Part shown: positions 48,821-57,958 of the stretch, in pieces
Layout of the letters: every line of letters starts with the position of its first letter
Numbering within the stretch: position 1 is the first letter of the stretch
Source of the DNA: Hyphomicrobiales bacterium
GTDB taxonomy: Bacteria; Pseudomonadota; Alphaproteobacteria; Rhizobiales; Beijerinckiaceae
Assembly: GCA_016716745.1 (NCBI GenBank)
Contig: JADJVD010000001.1
Coordinates: 124,001 to 188,000 of the forward strand
Length of the DNA stretch: 64,000 bases
Direction: 5' to 3'
The notes under the pieces: generated by a model
What the model saw: only the letters and a program-made list of their open reading frames with translations
Told to the model about the DNA's origin: nothing
The model's database searches: none
Translations under genes and position numbers: made by a program

Positions 48821-49820
48821 TTACGCCACGACGGTGAAATCGGCCGTCGTCAGGGTCGGCAGGTTTTGCAGGCGGACGATGGAGACGCGGGCGCCGGCGC
48901 CCTGGCCGTCGGCGTCCCAGTAGAGGAAGCCGTCGTCGGTGTCGTAGAGGAACACGCCGGCGGCGAAGCCCGCCGAGGAGGGCGTCGAGCCCGAGACGAG
49001 GCTCACCGCCCCGCCCGCCGCGAGGCCGCCGCCGAACAGCGAGGCGTCGATCTCGAGCTTGTCGATCCCGGCCTCGAAATCGGTGACGCGGTCGACGCCG
49101 CCGGCGTTCGGCGCGAGGTTGAACACGAAGGTGTCGATCCGCCGCCGCCGGTCATCACGTCGTTGTCCTGCTCGCCGACGAGCCGGTCATTGCCGTCGCC
49201 GCCCTCCAGAATATCGGCGCCGGCGCGGCCCGTGAGGCGGTCATTGCCGCCATTGCCGGTGAGGCGGTTGGCGGCGCCGTCGCCGACGAAGACGTCGACG
49301 CCCGTCGCCGAGCCGACGAGATTTTCGATTCCCACGAGCGTGTCGCCGGCCGCGCCGGCGGCGTTGACGCCGGAGCCGTCGAGATAGACCACCGCGCTGG
49401 TGGCGGTGGAATAGTTCACCGCGTCGGTGTCGGCGCCGCCGTCGAACAGGTCGGCGCCCGTGCCGGCGCGGAAGCCGTCATTGCCGCCCTCGCCGTAGAG
49501 GAAATCGTCGCCGGCGCCGCCGTCGAGATTGTCGGCGCCGAGGCCGCCGCGGATCGTGTCGCCGCCGAGCCCGCCGGAGATCGCATTGGCCGCGCCGTTG
49601 CCCGTGATGTCGTTGGCGAGGTCGTTGCCGACGCCGCCGATCGCCGCCGATCCGGCAAGCACGAGCTTCTCGACATTGGCGGCCATGCGCCATGTGACCG
49701 AGGCCTCGACGGTGTCGACGCCTTCGTTCGCGAGTTCCGTGACCACGTCGGTGGCGAGGTCGACGACGTAGACGTCGTCGCCGAGGCCGCCGATCATCGT
49801 GTCGCGGCCGCCCTTGCCGT
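48821..49820 (-). repeat. Shared RTX C-terminal module, copy 6
   Basis: VSIVRLQNLP and TLTTADF variants. One base is missing near 49135. Confidence 0.78.
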
Positions 49821-51963
49821 CGAGGCGGTCGGCCCCGTCAAGGCCGGTCAGAACGTTGACGGCCGAGTTGCCGACAAGCGTGTCGGCGAAGTCCGAGCCG
49901 ATGAGGTTCTCGATGTCGATCAGCACATCGACGCCGTCCGCGCCCGACGACGAGCCGCCGGTGTGGCCGCCGACCGCATCCGTCAGCGTGGCCGTCACGG
50001 AACCTTCGGCGAAGCGATACTCGGCCGCATCGAGGCCCGCCCCGCCGTTCAGCGTGTCGGCGCCGAGGCGACCGTCGAGGATGTTGGCGCCGGCGTTGCC
50101 GGTCAGCGTGTCGGCGAAATCCGAGCCGCCGACACCCTCGATGTCGATCAGCGTGTCATTGCCGTCCGCGCCCGACGAGGAGCCGCCGGTGTGGCCGCCG
50201 ACCGCGTTCGTCAGCGTCACCGTCACCGCCGCGGAGGCGTTGCGGTAGCTCGCGAAATCGAGTCCGGCGCCGCCGTTGATCGTGTCGTTCCCAAGTCCGC
50301 CGCGCAGCTTGTTGTCGCTCGAATTGCCGGTCAGCGAATCGTTGAAATCGCCGCCTCGCACGTCCTCGATGTCGATCAGCGTGTCATTGCCGTCGGCGCC
50401 CGACGAGGAGCCGCCGGTGTGGCCGCCGACCGCGTTGGTCAGCGTCACCGTCACCGCGCCGGTCGCGAATTTGTAGTCGGCCCAGTCCTCGCCGGCCGCG
50501 CCGTTCAGCGTGTCGGCGCCGGCGTTGCCGCGCAGCCAGTTGTCGGCCGAGTTGCCGGTCATGGTGTCGCCGAAGGCGCTGCCGGTCATGCCCTCGATGT
50601 CGGTCAGCGCATCGGCGCCGTCCGCGCCTGACGAGGAGCCGCCGGTGTGGCCGGCCACGGCGTCCGTCAGGGTGACGGTGACGGCGCCTGTGGCGGCCCC
50701 GTAGCTCACCCAGTCGAAACCGCCGGCGCCGTTCAGGATGTCGGCGCCATTGTTGCCGCGCAGGAAGTTGTCCTCGTCGTTGCCGGTGATCACATCGGCG
50801 AAATCGGAGCCGCGAACCTCCTCGATGTCGATCAGCGTGTCGTTTCCGTCCGCGCCCGACGACGAGCCGCCGGTGTGGCCGTCCGCCATGTTGGTGAGCG
50901 TCACCGTCACCGAACCTGCGGCGGTGGAATAGTCGGCCGTGTCGAAGCCGTCGCCGCCATCCAGTGTGTCGGCGCCGCCGCGGCCGCGCAGCAGATTGTC
51001 TTCCGCGTTGCCGGTCAGCGCATCGGCAAAGTCGCCGCCGGCGATGTTCTCGATGTCGGTCAGCGTGTCGGCGCCGTCCGCGCCGGAGGACGAGCCGCCG
51101 GTGTGGCCGGCGACCATGTTGGTGAGCGTCACCGTCACGGAACCGCCGGCGTTGCCGTAGTCGGCCGTGTCCTCGCCGCCCTTGCCGTCGAGAATGTCGG
51201 CGCCGGCGCGGCCGCGCAGCCAGTTGTTCTGCGAGTTGCCGGTGAGCGTGTCGGCGAAGTCGCCGCCGCGGATCGCCTCGATGTCGGTCAATGTGTCGGC
51301 GCCGTCCGCGCCGGAGGACGAGCCGCCGGTGTGGCCACCGGCGCCGTCCGTCAACGTCACCGTCACCGAATTCGAGGCGTTGCGGTAGTCCACCCAGTCG
51401 AAGCCAGCCTTGCCGTCGATCGCGTCGTCGCCGGTTCCGCCGCGGAACCAGTTGTCCTCGGCGTTGCCGGTCAGCGTGTCGGCCGCCGTGGAGCCGCGAA
51501 CGCGCTCGATGTCGATCAACGTGTCCGAGCCGTCGCCCGTCGCCGTGCCGCCGGAATGGCCGGCGACGACGTCCGTCAGCGTGACCGTGACCGGCGCGGC
51601 CGAGAAGCGGAAATCCGCCCAATCGAAGCCGGCGCCGCCGTCGATCGTGTCGTCGCCCGCGCCGCCGCGAATGAAATTGTCGCCGTCGTTGCCGTGGATC
51701 GTGTTGTTGATGGCGAGGGAGGTGCTGGCGTAGACCTCGGTGTCGTTAGTGCCGGTCGCGGTGAAGTTCACCGCCGAGGCGAGCAGCGTGACGGTGATGA
51801 GCGGCGTCGAGGCGCTGGCCGAGATCGTCAGGTTGTTCACGCCGACCGTGACGCTCTCCGCAACGCCATAGGCCGGATCGACGAGGATGGTGTCGCCGGC
51901 GGCGGCGGCGGCCACGGCCTGACCGATCGAGGCGAAGTCCTGGGGAACGCGAAGGGTGGGCAT
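48821..51963 (-). CDS. RTX protein 6, beta-helix-like N-terminus and eight ~76-residue repeats (one frameshift)
   Basis: About 1047 residues after adding back one base near 49135, where the five sister genes have 15 bases and this one 14. It is the paralogue of RTX 1: LRVPQDFASIGQAVAAAAAG at the N-terminus, eight VTVTLT/GGHTGG/DTLIDIE repeats with calcium-binding turns, then the shared C-terminal module. ATG 51963 follows a G/C-rich leader (GGAGCCGCC). Two CRP-like dyads lie 60-105 bases upstream. The repeats suggest an extended rod for adhesion or surface-layer function. Confidence 0.82.
49900..51640 (-). repeat. Tandem coding repeats of ~228 bp in RTX protein 6
   Basis: Eight units like those at 29.9-31.6 kb. 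The last few units of the two arrays (near 50.0-50.5 kb and 30.0-30.5 kb) are almost identical at DNA level. Confidence 0.82.
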
Positions 51964-52024
51964 GGCGGCTCCGAAGCGGGGTCGATTTGACCCGATGCTA
52001 GGAGACCGGAGCCGCCGGCGAAAG

Positions 52025-52040
52025 CGTGAAAAAAGTCACA
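52025..52040. promoter_or_regulatory. CRP/FNR-type site (near-consensus)
   Basis: CGTGA-AAAAAG-TCACA differs by one base from the CRP consensus TGTGA-N6-TCACA. Its centre is about 69 bases upstream of the RTX 6 start. Confidence 0.55.
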
Positions 52041-52051
52041 AATCCGTGCAA

Positions 52052-52067
52052 TGTGAATAGGTTCACA
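52052..52067. promoter_or_regulatory. CRP-type site (exact consensus half-sites)
   Basis: TGTGA-ATAGGT-TCACA matches the canonical CRP dyad exactly. It lies 27 bp centre-to-centre from the site at 52025, in the gap between the acyl-CoA dehydrogenase 3' end and the RTX 6 start. Confidence 0.65.
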
Positions 52068-52120
52068 CATAGCGGCGGAGCGCGACGCGTGGCGGCCAGC
52101 GCCCGGTTCAGGCGCCCGGT

Positions 52121-53293
52121 TCAGGCGCCGATGTCGAAGAGCGCGGGGCCCTGCTTCATGGCGTTGCGGGCGATGGTGAAGCGGTGGATCTCGGAGGCGC
52201 CGTCGAAGATGCGGTAGATGCGCGCGTCGCGATAATAGCGCTCGATCGGCAGATCCTTGCAGAAGCCCATGCCTCCGAACACCTGCACCGCGCGGTCGAC
52301 GACGCGGCCGAGCGTCTCGGCGGCGTTGACCTTCACCATGGCGATGAGGTCGCGGCCGTCGCGCCCGGCGTCGAGTTCGGCCGCCGCGCGCAGCAGCAGC
52401 AGGCGCGCGCAGTTCACCTCGATGATCGAGTCGGCGATCATCTGCTGCACCATCTGGAAGTCGCCGAGCGGCTTGCCGAACTGCTTGCGCTCGCGCGCAT
52501 GGTCGACGAGCTTCGTCAGCACGTGCGTCGCCTTGCCGACGGCGCGGGCGCCGACCTGGGCCAGACGCACGCGACCGAGCGTTGCGAGCGCCAGACGCAG
52601 GCCCTGCCCCTCCTGCCCGAGCAACGCGACGGGCTCGAGCGGCGTATCGTCGAAGAACAGCTCGACATGGCTGGTGCCGCGCAGGCCCATCATCGGCTGG
52701 TCGCGGCCGATGGCGAAGCCCGGCAGCCCCTTGTCGACGAGGAACATCGAGACGCCGCGCGCGCCGGCCGCCGGATCGGTGACGGCGGTGACGAGGAAGA
52801 AATCCGAGACGAGACCGTCCGAGATGAAGTGCTTGTTGCCGGTGAGCCGCCAGCCGGCGCCGTCGCGCACGGCGCGGGTGCGGATGCCGGCCGCGTCCGA
52901 GCCGGCGCCGGGCTCGGTGATGGCGATCGAGCAGACGCGCTCGCCGCGCACGCAGGGGCGCAGCCAGCGCTCCACCTGCTCGCCGCGACATTCGAGCAGC
53001 ATCTCGTAGACATTGCCGAAGGCGCGGCGGATGAGAATGTCGGTCGTATGCCCGAACTGCTCTTCGGCCAGCATGTGATCGACGGCGCTGAGGCCGCCGC
53101 CGCCATGCTCGACCGGAATGTTCATCGCATAGAGGCCGAGCGCCTTCGACTTCTCGTGGATGGCGCGCGCCAGTTCCGGCCGCAGGACGCCGGTTTCCTC
53201 AACCTCGTCCTCGAGCGGGGCGAGTTCCGCCGCAATGAAGCCGCGCACGGTTTCGACGAGCATGCGCTGCTCGTCGCTCAGCAGGAAATCCAT
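52121..53293 (-). CDS. Acyl-CoA dehydrogenase
   Basis: A 390-residue flavoenzyme: CSIAITEPGAGSDAAGIRT and GWRLTGNKHFISDG (FAD/substrate-binding motifs), GLRGTSHVELFFDD, ARERKQFGKPLGDFQMVQ and VQVFGGMGF. It would introduce a C2-C3 double bond into an acyl-CoA in the cytoplasm. At the usual catalytic YEGxSEI position it reads IFDGASEIHR, an Asp in place of Glu, so activity or the base may differ. GGGAGA precedes ATG 53293. It is the last gene of the run headed by tctC. Confidence 0.9.
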   Translation of the reverse strand: MDFLLSDEQRMLVETVRGFIAAELAPLEDEVEETGVLRPELARAIHEKSKALGLYAMNIPVEHGGGGLSAVDHMLAEEQFGHTTDILIRRAFGNVYEMLLECRGEQVERWLRPCVRGERVCSIAITEPGAGSDAAGIRTRAVRDGAGWRLTGNKHFISDGLVSDFFLVTAVTDPAAGARGVSMFLVDKGLPGFAIGRDQPMMGLRGTSHVELFFDDTPLEPVALLGQEGQGLRLALATLGRVRLAQVGARAVGKATHVLTKLVDHARERKQFGKPLGDFQMVQQMIADSIIEVNCARLLLLRAAAELDAGRDGRDLIAMVKVNAAETLGRVVDRAVQVFGGMGFCKDLPIERYYRDARIYRIFDGASEIHRFTIARNAMKQGPALFDIGA

Positions 53294-53344
53294 CGTCGTC
53301 TCCCTACGCGAACGGCGGGCCGAGGCCCGCCGTTCGACTTGTCG

Positions 53345-54838
53345 TCAGGCCTTCTTGCCGACGAGACTCCTGTAGAGCTGCGTCTTCGACACGAGGAGGA
53401 AGAGGATCGAGCCGAACAGCACGATCGACAGCGGGCTCATCAGCGTGCCCTTCAGCAACAGCCACAGGCTCTCCTGATCGGAGATGATGGCGCGCCGCCA
53501 GTTGTCGTCGAGCAGGCGCGACAGGATGACGCCGAGGATGACCGGCCCGAGCTGGTAGCCGTAGCACTTCATGAAGTAGCCGAGCACGCCGAAGCCGAGC
53601 GTCCAGTAGACGTCCGTCAGCGAGTTGTTCACCGCATAGGCGCCGACGATCGACAGCAGGATGATCATCGGCAGCAGCACGGTGCGCGGCATCTCGACGA
53701 CCTTCACGAAGATGCGGATGCCGGTGAGGCCGAAGATCAGCATGAAGATCGTGCCGAGGGTCAGCGAGCCGACGATGTACCAGAACATGTCCGGCTTATC
53801 GACCATCAGCATCGGCCCCGGATTGAGGCCGTGGATGAACAGCGCGCCGATCATGATCGCGGTGACGGAGTCGCCGGGAATGCCGAGCGTCATCATCGGA
53901 ATGTAGGCGCCGCCGACGGCCGCGTTGTTGGCCGTTTCGGGAGCGACGAGACCCTCGATGGCGCCCTGCCCGAACGGCACCTCCGGGTTCTTCACGGTGC
54001 GCTTGGCGTGATCGTAAGCCATCAGCGCGGCGATGTCGCCGCCGGTGCCGGGCAGCGCGCCGATGATGACGCCGATCGTCGAGCAGCGCAGCGACAGGGG
54101 CATGTGCTTGAGGATCGTCGCCCAGGACGGCACGATGCGGCTGATGTTCTGGCGCACCGCCTCCTTGTGCACGTCGTGCAGCTGCACGAGCGCCTCGGAG
54201 ATGCCGAACATGCCGATCATCACGGCGACGAAGGAGATGCCGGCGCGCAGCGAGTCGAAGCCGAAGGTGAAACGATCGGCGACAGTGAGCGGGTCCATGC
54301 CGACGGTGCCGATGAGCAGGCCGAAGGCGCCGGCGAAAACGCCCTTGATGAGGCTTTCGCCCGACAGCGAGCCGACGAGCAGCAGGCCGAGGATCGCCAG
54401 CATCATGTAGTCGCGCGGCTGCACGCGCACGGCGAATTCGGAGACGATGGGCGCGGCGGTGGCGAGCACCAGAATGCCGAGCATGCCGCCGAAGAAGGAG
54501 ACCGTCGTGGTGATGCCGATGGCCTCGCCCGCCTGTCCCTTCTGGGCGAGGGGATAGCCGTCGAGCGAGGTGGCGATGGCCGCCGGCGCGCCGGGGATGT
54601 TGAGCAGGATCGCGGTGCGCGAGCCGCCGTAGACGCCGCCCATGTAGATGCCCGACATCAGCGCCAGCGCCGGCAGCACGTCCCACGAGAAGGTGAAGGA
54701 GATCAGGATCGACACCGCCATCGTCACCGACAGGCCGGGGATGGCGCCGATGTAAATGCCGGCCCAGGTGCCCGTCGCGATGAGGAAGAGCAGCTTGGGC
54801 TCGATGAAGGGGGTGAAGAAGGCGGAGAAGCCGGTCAT
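53345..54838 (-). CDS. tctA: Tripartite tricarboxylate transporter, large membrane subunit TctA
   Basis: A 497-residue TctA-family protein with ~12 membrane segments. It has the family-typical GAIPGLSVTMAVSILISFTF at residues 32-51 and a second GxxPGTGGD loop in IGALPGTGGDIAALMAYDHA. It forms the ion-driven import channel for carboxylates delivered by TctC. ATG 54838 is 1 nt from the tctB stop with GGGAGG upstream. Confidence 0.93.
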   Translation of the reverse strand: MTGFSAFFTPFIEPKLLFLIATGTWAGIYIGAIPGLSVTMAVSILISFTFSWDVLPALALMSGIYMGGVYGGSRTAILLNIPGAPAAIATSLDGYPLAQKGQAGEAIGITTTVSFFGGMLGILVLATAAPIVSEFAVRVQPRDYMMLAILGLLLVGSLSGESLIKGVFAGAFGLLIGTVGMDPLTVADRFTFGFDSLRAGISFVAVMIGMFGISEALVQLHDVHKEAVRQNISRIVPSWATILKHMPLSLRCSTIGVIIGALPGTGGDIAALMAYDHAKRTVKNPEVPFGQGAIEGLVAPETANNAAVGGAYIPMMTLGIPGDSVTAIMIGALFIHGLNPGPMLMVDKPDMFWYIVGSLTLGTIFMLIFGLTGIRIFVKVVEMPRTVLLPMIILLSIVGAYAVNNSLTDVYWTLGFGVLGYFMKCYGYQLGPVILGVILSRLLDDNWRRAIISDQESLWLLLKGTLMSPLSIVLFGSILFLLVSKTQLYRSLVGKKA

Positions 54839-54839
54839 C

Positions 54840-55352
54840 TCACTTGCCTCCCGAGAAGAGCGATCCGAACCAGGCGATGATCTGCCCCTCGGGCACGATC
54901 CCCTCCGGCATCAGCACCGCGAAGACAAGGCGGAAGACGATGTAGATCGAGGCCAGGGTCACCGCCGAGGTCCACAGGCAGAAGAACATCGGGCGGCCGG
55001 ACAGCGCCTTGATCATCGCCACGAGGAAGATGAACGATGTCGGCAGGAAGCCGAGCGGCACGAGCAGCACGGCGTAGCCGACGATGAGGGCGACCCCGAT
55101 CCAGACGTCGCGCGGGAGGATGTTCGTCCAGAACGTCTCGGCCTTGTCCTGTTCGCTCTTCACCGTCTTCCAGGCGATGACGAAGGAGCTCACCACCATG
55201 GTTGCGGCCGCGCCCATCGGCAGCGCGCCGGAGGAGGACAGCGACGAGAAGCCGTCGATCTCGTAGGCCTTCCAGAGCAGGAAGAGGCTGAATGCGGCGA
55301 CGAGAAGCGAGAACACCGCCTCGCCTGGCCGCCTGATATGTCCCTCGCGCAT
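54840..55352 (-). CDS. tctB: Tripartite tricarboxylate transporter, small membrane subunit TctB
   Basis: A 170-residue protein with four hydrophobic helices (AVFSLLVAAFSLFLLW; MVVSSFVIAW; VALIVGYAVLLVPLGFLPTSF; LASIYIVFRLVFAVLM), the standard TctB size and topology. The start has GGAGG upstream. It lies between tctC and tctA in one transcript. Confidence 0.92.
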   Translation of the reverse strand: MREGHIRRPGEAVFSLLVAAFSLFLLWKAYEIDGFSSLSSSGALPMGAAATMVVSSFVIAWKTVKSEQDKAETFWTNILPRDVWIGVALIVGYAVLLVPLGFLPTSFIFLVAMIKALSGRPMFFCLWTSAVTLASIYIVFRLVFAVLMPEGIVPEGQIIAWFGSLFSGGK

Positions 55353-55457
55353 GGTCGCGTTCCTCCGCGCGCGGCCTCTTGGATGCGGCCGTCGCCATCG
55401 TTTTCATGGATTGTCGAAAAAGGGCCGCCGCATCCGCCGACGCGGCGGCCCGTTCGA

Positions 55458-56450
55458 TCAGGGCTTGGGAATGCCGAACTTGTCGGGCGAGTTCTTGGCC
55501 ATGCCGGCGTCCTGCAACAGCCAGGCGGTCGTCGACTGCCACTTGCCGAGGAAGGCGTCCGCCTCCTTGCCCGACAGGTTCAGCATGGTGAAGGCGCGCC
55601 CTTCCATCATCTTCAGGAAGTCGGCGTTCTTGGCGCCGGCGGCGAAGGAGTCGACCAGCTTCTTGGTCACATCGTCCGGCGTGCCCTTCTTGACGAAGAC
55701 GCCGAAGAACGGACCCCAGGGCAGATACTGCTTGAACTCGGGGTGCGTATCCGTGATCGCCTTGACGTTCGGCAGCGCCGGGTGGGCGGCGGTGTCGATC
55801 ACGGTCAGCGCCTTGATGCGGCCGGCGCGGATGTTCTCGATCGCGGCGCCGACGACGGCGGGCATCACGTCGATGGCGCCGCCCTGCAGCGCGGTGAGCG
55901 CCGGGCCGTCGCCGTCGTAAGGGACCGCCGTCACCTGGATCGGCGTCTTGGAGTTGATCATCGCCGTGACGACGGAGGGCAGGCCGCCGGGGCCGGTCGA
56001 GCCGAACTTCACCGCCTTCGGATTGGCCTTGATGTAGGCCAGCATCTCGTCGAACGTGTTGAACGGCGCGTCGTTGCGGGCGACGAGGATCGCCGTGCCG
56101 CGCGCGATGACGTTGACCGGAACGAAGTCCGCATAGTCCTTCTGGCCGAGGCCCATCACCTTGTAGAGCAGCGGGTTCTCCGCGCCGTAGAGCAGCGTGT
56201 AGCCGTCCGCCGCCGCATCGGCCGCCTTGTTGAGGCCGATCGCGCCGACGCCGCCGGTGACGTTCTGCAACACGACCTTGCCGCCGAGCGCGGCCTCCGC
56301 ATGCGGGGTGACCGAGCGGCTGACGACGTCGGTCGAGCCGCCGGCGCCCCACTGGATGACGCCCTGGATTTCCTTGTTGGGAAATTGCGCCAGAGCCGGG
56401 CCGGCCATGACGCCGAAAGCGACCGCTGCCGCGAGCCAAATCTTCTTCAT
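55458..56450 (-). CDS. tctC: Tripartite tricarboxylate transporter, periplasmic binding protein TctC
   Basis: A 330-residue BugT/TctC-family solute receptor with signal peptide (MKKIWLAAAVAFGVMAGPAL, cleavage near ALAQF). GVIQWGAGGSTDVVSRSV and NVTGGVGAIGLNKAA are the ligand-clamp loops. ATG 56450 is chosen because GGGAGGTAGG precedes it; a longer frame to 56567 has no ribosome site and would bury the signal peptide. The ligand is a carboxylate; cluster context suggests quinate, shikimate or a related acid. Confidence 0.92.
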   Translation of the reverse strand: MKKIWLAAAVAFGVMAGPALAQFPNKEIQGVIQWGAGGSTDVVSRSVTPHAEAALGGKVVLQNVTGGVGAIGLNKAADAAADGYTLLYGAENPLLYKVMGLGQKDYADFVPVNVIARGTAILVARNDAPFNTFDEMLAYIKANPKAVKFGSTGPGGLPSVVTAMINSKTPIQVTAVPYDGDGPALTALQGGAIDVMPAVVGAAIENIRAGRIKALTVIDTAAHPALPNVKAITDTHPEFKQYLPWGPFFGVFVKKGTPDDVTKKLVDSFAAGAKNADFLKMMEGRAFTMLNLSGKEADAFLGKWQSTTAWLLQDAGMAKNSPDKFGIPKP

Positions 56451-56571
56451 TTTCCTACCTCCCCAATGGGGCGCCGTTTCCGGCGCCGATCCGACGAGCG
56501 GATTTTCGCGACCGCAGATTTTCAGACCCAGGTCGTAACTGCAAAGCACAAGGTCCCCGCTCCACATAACC

Positions 56572-56584
56572 TCATGTTAATTTC
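56572..56584. promoter_or_regulatory. 13-bp motif shared with the lysR intergenic region
   Basis: TCATGTTAATTTC, an AT-rich sequence 122 nt upstream of tctC, occurs identically at 63074-63086. Likely a site for the cluster's LysR regulator. Confidence 0.55.
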
Positions 56585-56594
56585 GGCCCGCCCC

Positions 56595-57428
56595 TCAATA
56601 GCTGACGCGCGCCAGCGAACGCAGCTCGGCGGCGGTCGCCGTTCCGAAGCCGAAGAACTCGATGTAGGCCGGGATCATCTCGTAGAGCATGTCGATGCCG
56701 ACCTGCGTGGCGCAGCCGCGCGCCCGCGCGGCGGCGAGGAAGGCCGTCGTCTCCTGCTTCATCACCACCTCGCCGACGAAGGTCTCCGGCGCGATGCGGG
56801 AGACGTCCATCGCCAGCGGATCGCCGGGATTCATGCCGAGCGGGGTGGCGTTGACGACGATGTCGAAACCGGCCGGATCGTTGACGCCGACGCTGACCGG
56901 CAGGTCCGGGTAGACGACGGACAGGCGCTCGCCGAGCCGCTCCATGGCCGCCGTGTCGACGTCGAAGAGCGAGAGCGCGCCGACGCCCGCGCCCGCGAAC
57001 GAGGCGGCGATCGCCGAGCCGACGCCGCCGGAGCCGCAGACGAAGACACGCGCGCCCTCGATCGCTCGGCCCTTCAGCCGCACGCCGCGCACGAAGCCCT
57101 CGCCGTCGAACTGGTCGCCGACGAGGCGCCCGTCCGGCATGCGGCGCACCGCGTTGCAGGCGCCGGCGACGCGCACCGCCTTGCTCGTCTCGTCGAGCAT
57201 CGCCACCACCGCCACCTTGTGCGGCATGGTGATGAGCGCGCCGTGAAAATTCGTGAAGGCGAAGATGGTCGGCAGCGCGGCCGCCGCCTCCGCCGGCACG
57301 CCCATCGGCACCACGAGCGCGTCGATCCCCCTGGCCTCGAACCAGGGATTGTAGATCATCGGCGCCTTGAACGAGGACGTCGGGTAGCCGATGTGCGGGA
57401 TGAGCGCCGTCTTGCCGGAAATGTTCAT
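56595..57428 (-). CDS. Shikimate/quinate dehydrogenase-like (AroE family)
   Basis: A 277-residue AroE-fold protein. TMPHK near residue 68 has the catalytic Lys, GDQFDGEGFVRG near 105 holds the catalytic Asp but with QF where AroE has NT, and VFVCGSGGVGSAIAASF binds NAD(P). The N-terminal substrate loop IGYPTSSFKAPMIYN lacks the usual SxSPxxHN spelling. It looks like a diverged paralogue for quinate/shikimate or related substrates rather than the housekeeping AroE. It lies next to aroQ. Confidence 0.85.
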   Translation of the reverse strand: MNISGKTALIPHIGYPTSSFKAPMIYNPWFEARGIDALVVPMGVPAEAAAALPTIFAFTNFHGALITMPHKVAVVAMLDETSKAVRVAGACNAVRRMPDGRLVGDQFDGEGFVRGVRLKGRAIEGARVFVCGSGGVGSAIAASFAGAGVGALSLFDVDTAAMERLGERLSVVYPDLPVSVGVNDPAGFDIVVNATPLGMNPGDPLAMDVSRIAPETFVGEVVMKQETTAFLAAARARGCATQVGIDMLYEMIPAYIEFFGFGTATAAELRSLARVSY

Positions 57429-57446
57429 GAGCGGTTGTCCAGGCGC

Positions 57447-57893
57447 CTATTTGCGCGCGTCGAACAGATGGGCCATGCGCAGCAGCGCCAGCACGTAACC
57501 CTGCGTGCCGAAGCCGGCGAGGACCGCGTCGGCGCGCATCGAGACGTAGGAGTGGTGCCGGAACGCCTCGCGCTTGTGAACCTGCGAGATGTGGCACTCG
57601 ATCACCGACCCGTCGAACGTGTTCAACGCGTCGAGGATCGCCACCGAGGTGTGGGTGAAGGCGCCCGGATTGATGACGATCCCGCCGGCGATCTCGCGCG
57701 CCTCGTGAATCCAGTCGATCAGCTCGTATTCGCGATTGGACTGGTGGTAGCGCAGCTCCAGCCCGTTCTCGCCGCAGGCCTTGCGGCACATCGCCTCGAC
57801 GTCGGCCATCGTCTCATGGCCGTAGATGTGCGGCTGGCGCTTGCCGAGCAGGTTGAGATTGGGGCCGTTGAGAACGAAAACGAGGCGGGACAT
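57447..57893 (-). CDS. aroQ: 3-Dehydroquinate dehydratase, type II
   Basis: A 148-residue protein of normal type II length: LNGPNLNLLGKRQPHIYG (8-25, catalytic Tyr and Arg), QSNREYELIDWIHEA, INPGAFTHTSVAILDAL, and ECHISQVHKREAFRHHS with the catalytic His. It interconverts 3-dehydroquinate and 3-dehydroshikimate. Linked to an AroE-like dehydrogenase and a transporter, it is probably catabolic here. CAGGAG precedes ATG 57893. Confidence 0.93.
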   Translation of the reverse strand: MSRLVFVLNGPNLNLLGKRQPHIYGHETMADVEAMCRKACGENGLELRYHQSNREYELIDWIHEAREIAGGIVINPGAFTHTSVAILDALNTFDGSVIECHISQVHKREAFRHHSYVSMRADAVLAGFGTQGYVLALLRMAHLFDARK

Positions 57894-57958
57894 CCGTGTC
57901 TCCTGAAAATGAGGCGCGCGCAGCCTAAGCGCGCGCCCTGCGGCGTCAACACGCCGCG

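Noticed and set aside
29900..51640. Regular ~228-bp repeats as a CRISPR or non-coding satellite
   Set aside because: Units are contiguous, in frame and encode calcium-binding beta turns; no short repeat with unique spacers.
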